Positions 1 through 8,586 of a stretch of 64,000 nucleotides of DNA are shown piece by piece (within the stretch, counting starts at the first letter, position 1; each line of letters starts with the position of its first letter). The stretch covers positions 186,001 to 250,000 of the forward strand of contig NZ_JWIB01000010.1 in the NCBI RefSeq assembly GCF_000813425.1, read 5' to 3'. The notes beneath the pieces are model-generated. The model did no database searches, was not told where the DNA came from, and worked only from the letters and a program-made list of their open reading frames with translations. Origin of the DNA: Sporosarcina sp. ZBG7A. GTDB taxonomy: Bacteria; Bacillota; Bacilli; Bacillales_A; Planococcaceae. Both the position numbers and the translations under genes were made by a program.

Positions 1-40
1 TTTATGCATGTATCCAGTGAATTCCTATATCCGCTAGCAC

Positions 41-81
41 TAAAAAAGTCCTCTTGTCAGCTAATGCTGACAAAAGGACTT
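41..81 (-). terminator. Rho-independent terminator after the chemotaxis receptor gene
   Basis: A 15-bp stem with one mismatch (arms at 46-60 and 67-81) has a 6-nt loop and is followed on the minus strand by a run of T. It lies just downstream of the receptor stop codon at 93, so it ends that transcript. Confidence 0.85.
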
Positions 82-92
82 CCAATTGCTAA

Positions 93-1778
93 TTATACTG
101 TAAACTGATGAATCATTTCCTGTAGATCCACCGCTTTGTTGCTAAGGTCTTGAGCCACTGCATTGATTTCTTCTATCGTTGCCAATTGCTCTTCCATCGC
201 AACTGCGTTCTGTTCTGTTTGTGCAGAAGCACTTGTAGCTTGACCTGAAATTTCATTCACAGAGGCTGATACTTCTTCAGCACTTGCAGAAATCTGCTCT
301 GTTGCTGCGGAGATTTCTGCAATCTGACCGGACATGACCTGAACAGCTTTCACAATCTCCAAGAACGTACGCCCTGCATTTTCAATGACATGAACACCTT
401 GTTCTACATTCACCATACTTTCAGAGACCGATTGTTCCACGTTCTTTGTATCAGTCTGAATTGCCATCGTCAACTCGACAATCTGACTCGCGGACTTCTT
501 CGATTCCTCTGCCAGTTTACGTACCTCATCTGCGACGACAGCAAATCCTTTTCCATGCTCTCCAGCGCGTGCTGCTTCAATTGCCGCGTTGAGTGCTAGC
601 AAGTTGGTTTGTTCCGTGATGCTAGTAATGACATTCGTAATGTTCTCAATTTCTTCAGTCTGACGGCTCAACCGTTGGATCAGCTCTGAAGTTTGATTTG
701 ACGAGTTATAAATAATATCCATTTGCTCTTTCGCTGTTTCGATTGTCTGACCACTTTCCGTAGCGATATACATGGTTTTCTCAGCACTGTCGTTTAGTTG
801 CGTTGCTGATTCTGCAATACGTTGGACACCTACAGCCGTTTCTTCCATTACTATTGAACTCTCACTTGCAGCAGATGCTGATAATCGTGCACCTTGTGCG
901 ACAGAGTCAATAGATTTCGCCATCTCTTCAGAGGATTGTGATACCTCATACGTACTTGCAGACAGCTCTTCTGCTGAAGCTGTCAAATGCAGGGCGTTGT
1001 CGTTCACCCCACCAATAAGTGTTCGAAGACTTTGTTTCATGCCGTTAAATGAATTCGCAAGATCTTTCAGTTCATCTTTGGATTTCAGATGAATGTCCTC
1101 ATCTGACAAGTTTCCAGATGCGACAACAGATACCGCTTTAGATAGACGAATCACAGGCTTAGAAATACTGCGAGTAATCGTTGTTGAAATGAGTGCAGCT
1201 AACACTAATGCGAGAATGCTTGCTCCAAGCAAACCAAGCTTTGCGTTTTTAGCAGTGTCGAGTGCGCTCTTATTTACTATAGTTAATTGTTCGTTTTGAT
1301 ACGTAGTCATTTCAGTTAATGTTTCTCTTAGTCCCTCATTTATAAGGCTCATTTCCGAATCCATCAATTGGATTGCGCCTTCTACATCATTAGCTTTTTT
1401 TAATTTAATAACATCCTGGGATACTGCATAAAACTCCGCATTTAATTGTTCTGTTTTGTCTATCAATCCCTTCATCTTATCCGATTGGGCAAGTTGACGA
1501 ATTCCAGCGATGGATTCGTTTATTCTTTCATAATGCTCGTCGAATTTATCCAAATCATCTTGTTGACCTAGTAGTAAATACGAGCGTATGTAAACGCCTT
1601 CTAGACCGCTTTCTGCCTGAATATTTTTTGCGAGTATAGTTTGTGCAACACGACTTTCGAGCAAAAAGTCATATTCATCTTCAATTTTAGCTATTTGATT
1701 AAAGCTATATAACGATGAAAGTAGAATAACAACGATAAGTACACCGAATCCTCCATACAACTTTTTTCCAATTGACAT
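93..1778 (-). CDS. Methyl-accepting chemotaxis protein with 4-helix-bundle sensor
   Basis: Transmembrane chemoreceptor of 561 residues that should signal to CheA/CheW. Residues about 8-28 form a first membrane helix, followed by an all-helical extracellular sensor of about 150 residues (4HB_MCP type, ligand not predictable). A second membrane helix at about 183-205, a HAMP linker at about 205-255 and a long cytoplasmic signalling coiled coil follow. The signalling hairpin is recognisable by [18 protein letters not shown]. The length is normal for the family. The gene is monocistronic: a sigma-D-type promoter lies about 45 bp upstream and a terminator directly downstream, consistent with control together with motility genes. 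The family is certain; the attractant is unknown. Confidence 0.95.
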   Translation of the reverse strand: MSIGKKLYGGFGVLIVVILLSSLYSFNQIAKIEDEYDFLLESRVAQTILAKNIQAESGLEGVYIRSYLLLGQQDDLDKFDEHYERINESIAGIRQLAQSDKMKGLIDKTEQLNAEFYAVSQDVIKLKKANDVEGAIQLMDSEMSLINEGLRETLTEMTTYQNEQLTIVNKSALDTAKNAKLGLLGASILALVLAALISTTITRSISKPVIRLSKAVSVVASGNLSDEDIHLKSKDELKDLANSFNGMKQSLRTLIGGVNDNALHLTASAEELSASTYEVSQSSEEMAKSIDSVAQGARLSASAASESSIVMEETAVGVQRIAESATQLNDSAEKTMYIATESGQTIETAKEQMDIIYNSSNQTSELIQRLSRQTEEIENITNVITSITEQTNLLALNAAIEAARAGEHGKGFAVVADEVRKLAEESKKSASQIVELTMAIQTDTKNVEQSVSESMVNVEQGVHVIENAGRTFLEIVKAVQVMSGQIAEISAATEQISASAEEVSASVNEISGQATSASAQTEQNAVAMEEQLATIEEINAVAQDLSNKAVDLQEMIHQFTV

Positions 1779-1821
1779 AGGTCATCTCTCATTTCTAGTA
1801 AGTAGTAAAAGCATACTTATA

Positions 1822-1848
1822 CTTTCGGCTCTTGATTTCTATTGTTTA
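1822..1848 (-). promoter_or_regulatory. Sigma-D (motility sigma factor) promoter for the chemoreceptor
   Basis: Read on the minus strand the sequence is TAAA-N15-GCCGAAAG. This matches the Bacillus subtilis sigma-D consensus TAAA-N15-GCCGATAT in both core elements and in exact spacing. It sits 44 bp upstream of the receptor start, and chemoreceptor genes are the classic sigma-D targets. Confidence 0.75.
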
Positions 1849-1940
1849 TATTTAAAGTAATTGATTTTCAAATTATTTTTCATTTTAAAATTATTTCAGA
1901 ATAACTTACATCTGGATTGCTTTTTTTCTGCTATTTACGT

Positions 1941-1970
1941 AAAAAAAAGAGACGCAATGAGTGCGTCCCC
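1941..1970 (-). terminator. Terminator after SLH nucleotidase 1
   Basis: A 6-bp stem GACGCA/TGCGTC with a 5-nt loop is followed on the minus strand by a run of eight T. It lies 11 bp beyond the stop codon of the gene ending at 1981. Confidence 0.75.
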
Positions 1971-1980
1971 TTAAACGTTC

Positions 1981-4335
1981 TTATTTCAATTCATACTTCC
2001 CGTAACCTTCTTTAGTTGGTTGGATATATTTAATGCGCGTGTCATCACCGATATGTTCTTTACCTTTTATTGAGGTTTCAAAAATCATTTTTGCACCTTT
2101 TACAGGCTGAATCGACCAGTTGTTGTCTACGTAGGGCTCAATTTGATCGATTGTTTCTAAATACTCAATAACGGCTTCACGATTTTCATCTTGATAGAAG
2201 ATGATCTCTTTTGCATCCCGTACTCCAGGGAAGTTTCCGCTACCGCGATAGTTATTTGTTACGACAACAAATTCTTGATTCGGATCAATCGGTTGATCCT
2301 TATATTGTAAATTCCGAATCCGAGTTGCGTTTTCATTTACAAGCTTTCCTTCTTTGCTATCATACTTCGCAGGTTGCGTAATATCTATCTCATATGTTAG
2401 TCCGTCAATTACGTCAAAGTTGTAAGAACGGTGGTTTTCGTTCACAATATTTTGTTCTTCCGACTTTGTAGGATCTACTTGGTTGAATGCACCTGAAGAC
2501 ATCTCGAGCCATTCTTTGATGTTCTTACCTGTAAGAACAACCGCAGCGACCGTATTATCATAGACATACAAGTCCGCTAAGTTTTTAATAGACACATCTC
2601 CAGCTGGGATATCCGTATAATAATCAGGACCATATCGACCACCGAACTTTAATGGAGATCCTGCAGACAAAATCGGAAGTTTCTCATACTCGGTTCCTTT
2701 AATCTTATCCTCAACGTAGTGTTTCTGTGCTTCCGTTAGAATTTGGATGGAGGAATCGTCTCTAATAAGCCCAAAATAGCTCGTAAGTGGCGCAGTTGTT
2801 TTAGAAACAGGAGTTCGAATGTAATCTAATGTTTCTTTATGGACTTCTTTCACTGCATCTACTACTTTTTGATTCACCTTATCAGAGTCTTTATGAACTT
2901 CACGTACTGATCCTTTACCGGAAACAACTACCCATTTGCCATTGTCCATTTTCAATTGATAGTCTAGTAATCCAAGGTGACTACCAAAACGGTTTGGCAT
3001 GACAACTGGAGTACCATTCAGTGTACCTTCTTCTGAGTTCACATTTTTCACATCTTTGAAGTCGCCGGGGAAGAGTGCGTGGTTATGACCTGTCAACACA
3101 CCATCCACACCTTCAAGTGCAGAAATCTGCCACGTGACATCATCTTCTCCCTTGTCGTGAACTTCATCACCTATTCCAGAGTGAGCAATAACGAATACGA
3201 CGTCAGCGCCTTCCTTTTGTACTTGTGGCAAGAACTTTTCTACAGTATCCGCACCATCTTCAACTGTAACTTTCCCTTTTAAATTCGACCCGTCCCAACG
3301 CATGATTCCAGGAGCAACAACTCCAATTACGCCCACCTTCAAATTATGCATGACCCCTTTAGAATCCGTCACTTCCTTGTCCAGAATGACGTAAGGTGTA
3401 AAGCGGTTTTTTCCTGTTGCTTCATCATAGATGTTGGCATTCAGAACTGGGAATTCTGCACCTTCAATAACATTGTCCAAGTAATCCAAACCAAAGTTAA
3501 ACTCATGATTTCCTAATGACATCACGTCATATTTGAGTGCATTCAATCCGGCAACAGAAGGATGCACTTCCCCTTTTTGGAGCGGCTTTTCCTTTACTTT
3601 GTAACTACCGAGTGGCGTCCCTTGAATCAGATCCCCGTTATCGAATAACAACGTGTTTTCAACCTCTGCACGTGCTTCGTCGATAAGAACTCCTGTTTTC
3701 GCAAGTCCATAGTCTTGAATCACTTTGTCTTGATAATAATCATAGTTCATGAGATTCGTGTGAATATCCGTTGTACCCATAACACGAAGTGCTACAGTCG
3801 CTTCTTCAGGATGTGGCTGACTTACTTGTAACAGTCGATTCACAATTGCTCGCATCTCATTTTTCATGACTGCCTGTTTGGGTTTTGCTGTTCCATCTGA
3901 ATAGCCCTTCATAAGACCAAGTCCTATGCTTTTTGCCATTTCTGGACGCAATGAAGCACCGAAGTCTCGCTTGTCCTTAAAACGATCAAGCAAACTTAAC
4001 GGATACGTTTTGTCTGTATTCGTAGCACGTGCTGAAATAACAAATGCCTGCTCACGTGTCAATGTTCCATTTGTGTCGAACACCGTAGTAGACCGCCCAT
4101 GAACAAGACCTGCTTTCACGGCAGCTTCAACGTAAGGTGCGAGTTGTTTATCTACGTCTTTAAATTTGAGCGTTGAACCGTCACTTAGCGAAAGGTTAAG
4201 CGCTTTCACAACTTGTTGGATGAATTCGCCTCTTGTTGCTTCGTTTGACTTTGCAGCATTTGCTTTCTGTGGGACCACTAGGCTTCCAACAGTTAACAAT
4301 ACGATAAGAAAACTAACGCCAACTTTTTTTAGCAA
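1981..4335 (-). CDS. SLH-anchored secreted 5'-nucleotidase / 2',3'-cyclic-nucleotide phosphodiesterase (copy 1)
   Basis: A secreted phosphoesterase of 784 residues, probably releasing phosphate and nucleosides from extracellular nucleotides. A signal peptide ends near KANAA (about residue 28). An SLH region of about 135 residues should anchor it to the cell wall. The calcineurin-like metallophosphatase domain follows (about 180-430) with the metal-binding motifs GTTDIH, GDLIQG, GNHEFNFG, HSGIG and GHNHALFPG, then the 5'-nucleotidase C-terminal domain to about 690. The closest recognised type is CpdB/YfkN. The start is TTG: GGAG lies 5 nt upstream, and the nearby ATG is closed by an in-frame stop. 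The neighbouring gene at 4504-6867 is a close paralogue in the same order and strand, so the pair arose by tandem duplication. Each copy has its own terminator. Confidence 0.92.
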   Translation of the reverse strand: MLKKVGVSFLIVLLTVGSLVVPQKANAAKSNEATRGEFIQQVVKALNLSLSDGSTLKFKDVDKQLAPYVEAAVKAGLVHGRSTTVFDTNGTLTREQAFVISARATNTDKTYPLSLLDRFKDKRDFGASLRPEMAKSIGLGLMKGYSDGTAKPKQAVMKNEMRAIVNRLLQVSQPHPEEATVALRVMGTTDIHTNLMNYDYYQDKVIQDYGLAKTGVLIDEARAEVENTLLFDNGDLIQGTPLGSYKVKEKPLQKGEVHPSVAGLNALKYDVMSLGNHEFNFGLDYLDNVIEGAEFPVLNANIYDEATGKNRFTPYVILDKEVTDSKGVMHNLKVGVIGVVAPGIMRWDGSNLKGKVTVEDGADTVEKFLPQVQKEGADVVFVIAHSGIGDEVHDKGEDDVTWQISALEGVDGVLTGHNHALFPGDFKDVKNVNSEEGTLNGTPVVMPNRFGSHLGLLDYQLKMDNGKWVVVSGKGSVREVHKDSDKVNQKVVDAVKEVHKETLDYIRTPVSKTTAPLTSYFGLIRDDSSIQILTEAQKHYVEDKIKGTEYEKLPILSAGSPLKFGGRYGPDYYTDIPAGDVSIKNLADLYVYDNTVAAVVLTGKNIKEWLEMSSGAFNQVDPTKSEEQNIVNENHRSYNFDVIDGLTYEIDITQPAKYDSKEGKLVNENATRIRNLQYKDQPIDPNQEFVVVTNNYRGSGNFPGVRDAKEIIFYQDENREAVIEYLETIDQIEPYVDNNWSIQPVKGAKMIFETSIKGKEHIGDDTRIKYIQPTKEGYGKYELK

Positions 4336-4460
4336 AATTTCTCCATCCCCTTTTCAATGTATAATTTTATTCAATTGAAATAAAACGAATCTCCCTGGCA
4401 CCCCAAATCAATTACATGGACTAAGACGTAAAGAAACTGTTTCTCTTTATCCGAACTTTA

Positions 4461-4500
4461 CTAGAAAAAAGAGACGCAACGAGCACGTCTCTTTTTCTAG
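4461..4500. terminator. Bidirectional-looking terminator between the nucleotidase paralogues
   Basis: A long near-perfect inverted repeat has arms that start CTAGAAAAA and end TTTTTCTAG, with GAGACG/CGTCTC at the top of the stem. It lies 3 bp beyond the stop codon of the copy-2 nucleotidase (minus strand) and carries T runs in both directions. The GACGCA loop sequence resembles the terminator at 1941-1970, as expected if the terminator was duplicated with the gene. Confidence 0.8.
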
Positions 4501-4503
4501 TTC

Positions 4504-6867
4504 TTACTTCAATTCATATTTCGCATATCCATCTTTTGTTGGTCCAACGTACTTAATGCGGCTATCGTCACCAAGATGTTGTTTACCCTTTTCAGATGTT
4601 TCGAAGATCATGTTTGCTCCACCCACTGATTGAATGGACCAGTTGCCATCTGCAGAAGGATCGATTGGATCTACTGCTTTCATATAGTCGACAACCGCTT
4701 CACGGTTTTCGTATTGGTAAGAAAGCGTATCTGTAGCGTTGCGTACTCCCGGGAATTCCCCACTTGCACGATAGTTGTTAGTTACTACGATAAACTTCTG
4801 TTTTGGATCAATTGGTTTTCCGTCAAACATAAGATTTTTCACTCGACTCGCGCCTTCGTTGACACCTTTACCTGCACCGTCATATTTGTTTGGTTGAGTC
4901 ACGTCATACTCATATGTGACACCATCAATAACGTCAAACAGGTAAGAACGGTAATTTTCATTTAACACGTTTTGTTCTCCAGATTTTTTCGGATCAATCT
5001 GATTGAACTGACCACCTGACATTTCAAGCCATTCCTTAACATCGGCTCCTGTCATTACAAGTCCTGTAATCGTGTTGTCAAATACGTATAGATCCGCCAT
5101 GTTTTTAATGGCAATGTCTCCAACAGGGATGTCCGTGTAATAGTCGGAACCATATCTACCGCCTGCTTTAAATGGTGCACCTACTGATAAAATTGGTAAA
5201 TCTGCATATTCTGTACCTGGAATCTGCGTTGCTACATAACGTTTTTGTGCTTCTGTAACAATTTGAATCGATGGATCATCTTTCACAAGCGCGAAATAGC
5301 TTGTAATTGGTGCTGTTGTTTTAGAAACCGGTGTGCGGATATACTCGAGTGTTCCTTCGTGAGCTTCCTTGACCGCATCCATGACACCTTGGTTGATTTC
5401 TTCTGAATCTTTGTGAACTGCGCGCAGTGAGCCTTTTCCAGAGATGACTTCCCACTTGCCATCTTCTATTTTCAATTCATAATCGAGCAATCCAAGGTGG
5501 CTACCGAACTTACCTGGCATAACGACAGGAGTTCCATTCAACGTACCAGCAGCTTGATCTGCATTTTTTGTGTCTGCAAAGTCCCCAGGGAACAACGCGT
5601 GGTTGTGACCAGTTAGAACTCCATCGACGCCGTCAATTTCAGAAATCTGCCATGTAATATCATCTTCGTCCTGCTCATGAATTTCATCGCCAATTCCTGA
5701 GTGAGCAATTACGAATACAACATCAGCGCCTTCTTTTTGTACTTGTGGCAAGAATTTCTTAACTGTATCTGAACCATCTTCCACAGTTACTTTACCTTTA
5801 AGTACTGCGCCATCCCAGCGAAGGATACCTGGTGCAACGACTCCGATAACGCCGACTTTCAATGTATGTTTCTCACCTTTAGAGTCTGTTACTTCTTTAT
5901 CCATTACAATGTAAGGATTGTAGCGGTTTTTACCTGTTTTCGCGTCATACACGTTTGCGTTAATGACAGGGAAACCAGACTCATCGATCACTTGGTCCAG
6001 ATATTCCAGTCCATAGTTAAACTCATGGTTTCCTAAAGACATCACATCATAGTCAAGTGCTTGCATCGCTGCAAATGCAGGGTGTACTTCACCCTTTTCC
6101 AACGGATCTACACTCACTTTATATGTACCGAGTGGATTCCCTTGGATTAAATCTCCATTGTCGAACATAAGCGTATTTTCGGATTCAGCGCGTATTTCAT
6201 CCACCAACACACCTACTTTTGTAAGTCCATAGTCTTCTACCTTAGTATCCTGATAATAGTCATAGTTTACAAGGTTCATGTGAAGATCAGTCGTACCCAT
6301 TACACGTAGGGATACAGTTGCTTCATCAGTACCTGGGTATTCCTGACTTATTTTTACTAAACGATTAACGATTGCACGCATTTCATTTTTCAACACTGCC
6401 TGTTTCGGTTTTGCTGTGTGGTCTGAATAGCCTTTCAACAGACCTAAACCGATGCTTTTCGCCATTTCCGGACGCAACGAAGCACCGAAGTCACGCTTGT
6501 CCTTAAAACGGTCAAGGAGGCTCATCGGATAAGTTTTATCTGTTTTTGCTGCACGTGCTGAAATAACAAACGCCTGTTCACGAGTTAGTGAACCATTTGT
6601 GTCGAACTTTGTAGCTGAACGGCCGTGAACAAGACCTGCTTTCACTGCAGCTTCAACATAAGGAGCTAACTGTTTGTCCACATCTGTAAATGTGAGCGTC
6701 GAACCATCGCTCGTAGGTAAATTAAGTGCTTGTACAACTGATTGGACGAATTCTCCTCTAGTTGCCTCATCTGACTTAGCAGCGCTTGCTCCTTGAGGTA
6801 TAATTAAACTACCAAGGGTCAGCAAAGCGACAAGAAAACTGAAGCCGATTCTTTTAAGCAAAGACAT
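4504..6867 (-). CDS. SLH-anchored secreted 5'-nucleotidase / 2',3'-cyclic-nucleotide phosphodiesterase (copy 2)
   Basis: Paralogue of the gene at 1981-4335, with the same order of signal peptide, SLH region, metallophosphatase and 5'-nucleotidase C-terminal domain, and no large indels. Motifs GTTDLH, GDLIQG, GNHEFNYG, HSGIG and GHNHALFPG are intact, so both copies should be catalytically competent. The start is placed at the second of two nearby ATG codons (6867), because GGGAG directly abuts the first ATG (6873) but lies 6 nt before the second. Differences from copy 1 are scattered point substitutions, which indicates an old duplication. The substrate difference between the two copies cannot be read from the sequence. 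Confidence 0.92.
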   Translation of the reverse strand: MSLLKRIGFSFLVALLTLGSLIIPQGASAAKSDEATRGEFVQSVVQALNLPTSDGSTLTFTDVDKQLAPYVEAAVKAGLVHGRSATKFDTNGSLTREQAFVISARAAKTDKTYPMSLLDRFKDKRDFGASLRPEMAKSIGLGLLKGYSDHTAKPKQAVLKNEMRAIVNRLVKISQEYPGTDEATVSLRVMGTTDLHMNLVNYDYYQDTKVEDYGLTKVGVLVDEIRAESENTLMFDNGDLIQGNPLGTYKVSVDPLEKGEVHPAFAAMQALDYDVMSLGNHEFNYGLEYLDQVIDESGFPVINANVYDAKTGKNRYNPYIVMDKEVTDSKGEKHTLKVGVIGVVAPGILRWDGAVLKGKVTVEDGSDTVKKFLPQVQKEGADVVFVIAHSGIGDEIHEQDEDDITWQISEIDGVDGVLTGHNHALFPGDFADTKNADQAAGTLNGTPVVMPGKFGSHLGLLDYELKIEDGKWEVISGKGSLRAVHKDSEEINQGVMDAVKEAHEGTLEYIRTPVSKTTAPITSYFALVKDDPSIQIVTEAQKRYVATQIPGTEYADLPILSVGAPFKAGGRYGSDYYTDIPVGDIAIKNMADLYVFDNTITGLVMTGADVKEWLEMSGGQFNQIDPKKSGEQNVLNENYRSYLFDVIDGVTYEYDVTQPNKYDGAGKGVNEGASRVKNLMFDGKPIDPKQKFIVVTNNYRASGEFPGVRNATDTLSYQYENREAVVDYMKAVDPIDPSADGNWSIQSVGGANMIFETSEKGKQHLGDDSRIKYVGPTKDGYAKYELK

Positions 6868-7076
6868 TAACATCTCCCTCTCACCATTTAGTTTTCGTAC
6901 TAGTCAAACATACCATATATTTCTGGTAGTTCCAATGTCTTCTGAAGTTAAAGTTAAAACTTTGCAAACCTTTACTTCCTTGTCATAGAGGGAATAGAAG
7001 TGGGTGCACGATTCGCGTTTTGATTATTCCTCTACCGGTACCGTTACATTTTTACTGAATAGAAAGGATGATAGTT

Positions 7077-8126
7077 ATGTTATCTGAAGATCTCTCAAAA
7101 ATTATTCTCAGTGCTTCGTCAGAAATCGAGCAGACTGGTACATTGCCAGACGACTTATTGCAAGTTGCTTATGAAGAACAGTTGTTTAAGCTGTTTTTAC
7201 CGAAAGAGTTAGGTGGTCGGGCGCTTTCTTTACCTGATGCTGCCCATGTATTTAAAGACACTTCATTTAATGATGGTTCGTTTGGTTGGCTGACGACAAT
7301 CGGATCTGGAGGTAATTTATTTCTTGAAAATATGACGGAAGCACAAGCGAAAGAACTGTATTTACCAGCGAACGCTGTGATTGCAGGTAGTGGATATGCA
7401 ACTGGCAAAGCACATGCTGAAAAGAACGGCTATCGAGTTTCCGGTAAGTGGCGTTTTTGCAGCGGCGCACCGTACGCTTCCATGTTTACAGCGAATACAA
7501 TTATTTGGCGTGACGGTAAGGAAACAGACGAAATGCGCGCATGTATATTCATGCCAGACCAAGTCGAAATCGTGGAAGACTGGAATGCGATGGGACTGAA
7601 AGGAACAGGTAGCCACACGATCCGTGTGAAGGATGCATTTATACCACATGATCGAACCTTTTCAGTAATTGAAACTCAGAACGCACTCGGCCTACCTGTT
7701 CATTCGTTCCCGTTCGTCCAATTTTCACAAGTCTCATTTGCAGCTGTTTGTCTTGGACTGGGTGCGCGCTTTTTAGAAGAAGCACATAAGCTTATAGAAC
7801 AAGCCAAGTCACGCTGGGATGCAGAAAAGATTGCTGGAACAGTGAGTTTGCTTGAGGAACAACAGGAGCGTTTTAACCTAGCCGAGCAACTCTTCCATAA
7901 TGCAGTGGAACGACGCTGGGACATGCATCTGAATGGTTCCCTTGACGACCATGAACTTGATCAACTGTCCGCTGTATGCATGGAGAGTTCAGATATCGCA
8001 ACGGATTGTGCAGTCCAGTTATTCCGTAGACTAGGCATGCAGGCTGTATTGGAAACTTCTCCTGTAAATCGTGCGTTTCGTGATTTATGGACCGCGGGGC
8101 AACATGGATTTTTGAATCGATCTTAA
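7077..8126 (+). CDS. Acyl-CoA dehydrogenase-family flavoprotein (HpaB/DszC-like group)
   Basis: A 349-residue protein of the acyl-CoA dehydrogenase fold. An N-terminal helical domain, a middle beta domain with ASGYATG-like and KGTGSHTI segments, and a C-terminal helical bundle ending in NRAFRDLWTAGQHG can be recognised. The latter is typical of the Acyl-CoA_dh_2 group that includes flavin-dependent monooxygenases such as DszC and HsaA. No catalytic glutamate of classical acyl-CoA dehydrogenases is obvious, so a monooxygenase or other flavin-linked reaction is as likely as acyl-CoA oxidation. The start is the second ATG (AAAGGA 8 nt upstream); the first ATG at 7068 overlaps the ribosome binding site. 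The gene stands alone between divergent and convergent neighbours and has its own terminator. Confidence 0.8.
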   Translation: MLSEDLSKIILSASSEIEQTGTLPDDLLQVAYEEQLFKLFLPKELGGRALSLPDAAHVFKDTSFNDGSFGWLTTIGSGGNLFLENMTEAQAKELYLPANAVIAGSGYATGKAHAEKNGYRVSGKWRFCSGAPYASMFTANTIIWRDGKETDEMRACIFMPDQVEIVEDWNAMGLKGTGSHTIRVKDAFIPHDRTFSVIETQNALGLPVHSFPFVQFSQVSFAAVCLGLGARFLEEAHKLIEQAKSRWDAEKIAGTVSLLEEQQERFNLAEQLFHNAVERRWDMHLNGSLDDHELDQLSAVCMESSDIATDCAVQLFRRLGMQAVLETSPVNRAFRDLWTAGQHGFLNRS

Positions 8127-8138
8127 CTTTTTGGTACC

Positions 8139-8174
8139 AGCAGTCTCTATTTGTATTGAGAGGCTGCTTTTTAT
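8139..8174 (+). terminator. Terminator after the acyl-CoA dehydrogenase-like gene
   Basis: A 10-bp stem AGCAGTCTCT/AGAGGCTGCT with a 10-nt loop is followed by TTTTTATT on the plus strand, 12 bp after the stop codon. Confidence 0.85.
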
Positions 8175-8176
8175 TC

Positions 8177-8310
8177 GTTGAATTGTGTCCCGATTCCGAT
8201 TAACTCTCCCTTCTTGCCGATTCTTTGCTCGATATTGCCGATTCCTTTCGTCATAATGCCGATTCTTCTTCCAATCTTGCCTATTTACGCTTCCTTCTTG
8301 CCGATTCACC
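8177..8310. repeat. 134-bp element with 21-bp period, copy A
   Basis: This copy contains six tandem degenerate units whose core (TTGCCGATTC or close variant) recurs at exactly 21-bp steps, with core starts at 8197, 8218, 8239, 8260, 8281 and 8302. An identical-length copy lies at 8372-8505, 195 bp away, with only point differences and no indels. Because 21 is a multiple of three, both strands stay open and give meaningless heptapeptide reading frames (NRQxxxx repeats on the minus strand). No start signal supports translation. The function is unknown. Confidence 0.85.
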
Positions 8311-8371
8311 ATACAAACAGTGAAAGCCTACAAAAATCAAGCGGAGCGCTACCAATTAATCCCTTAACCCC

Positions 8372-8505
8372 GTTGAATTGTGTCCTGATTCCGATTAATT
8401 CTTCCTTCTTGCCGATTCTTTGCTCGATATTGCCGATTCCTCTCGTCATAATGCTGATTCCCCCTCTGATTTGGTCGATTCACGCTCCCTTCTTGCCGAT
8501 TCACC
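8372..8505. repeat. 134-bp element with 21-bp period, copy B
   Basis: Second copy of the element at 8177-8310, in direct orientation and separated from it by 61 bp of unrelated sequence. The same six 21-bp steps are present (cores at 8392, 8413, 8434, 8455, 8476 and 8497). Substitutions are concentrated in the spacer between cores, and the CCGATTC core is the most conserved part. Confidence 0.85.
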
Positions 8506-8540
8506 CATCCTAATCCCCCCCAATCGTCAGGTGAACAACG

Positions 8541-8572
8541 CAAAAAGGACGACACCCGGGGGCATCGTCCTC
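8541..8572 (-). terminator. Terminator after the secreted nuclease gene
   Basis: Stem AGGACGA/TCGTCCT around a GC-rich loop is followed by TTTTTG on the minus strand, 15 bp downstream of the nuclease stop codon. Confidence 0.85.
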
Positions 8573-8586
8573 TCCTCAAAATCTAC

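Noticed and set aside
7002..7017. GG-N10-GC spacing before the acyl-CoA dehydrogenase-like gene, and the CGGTACCG palindrome nearby
   Set aside because: Only the invariant dinucleotides match; the rest of the -24/-12 consensus is absent, unlike the four accepted sites. The palindrome alone is too short to interpret.
8085..8579. Open frames on both strands encoding NRQxxxx heptapeptide repeats
   Set aside because: They result from the 21-bp period of the repeat, lack ribosome binding sites and overlap on both strands. Treated as non-coding repeat.
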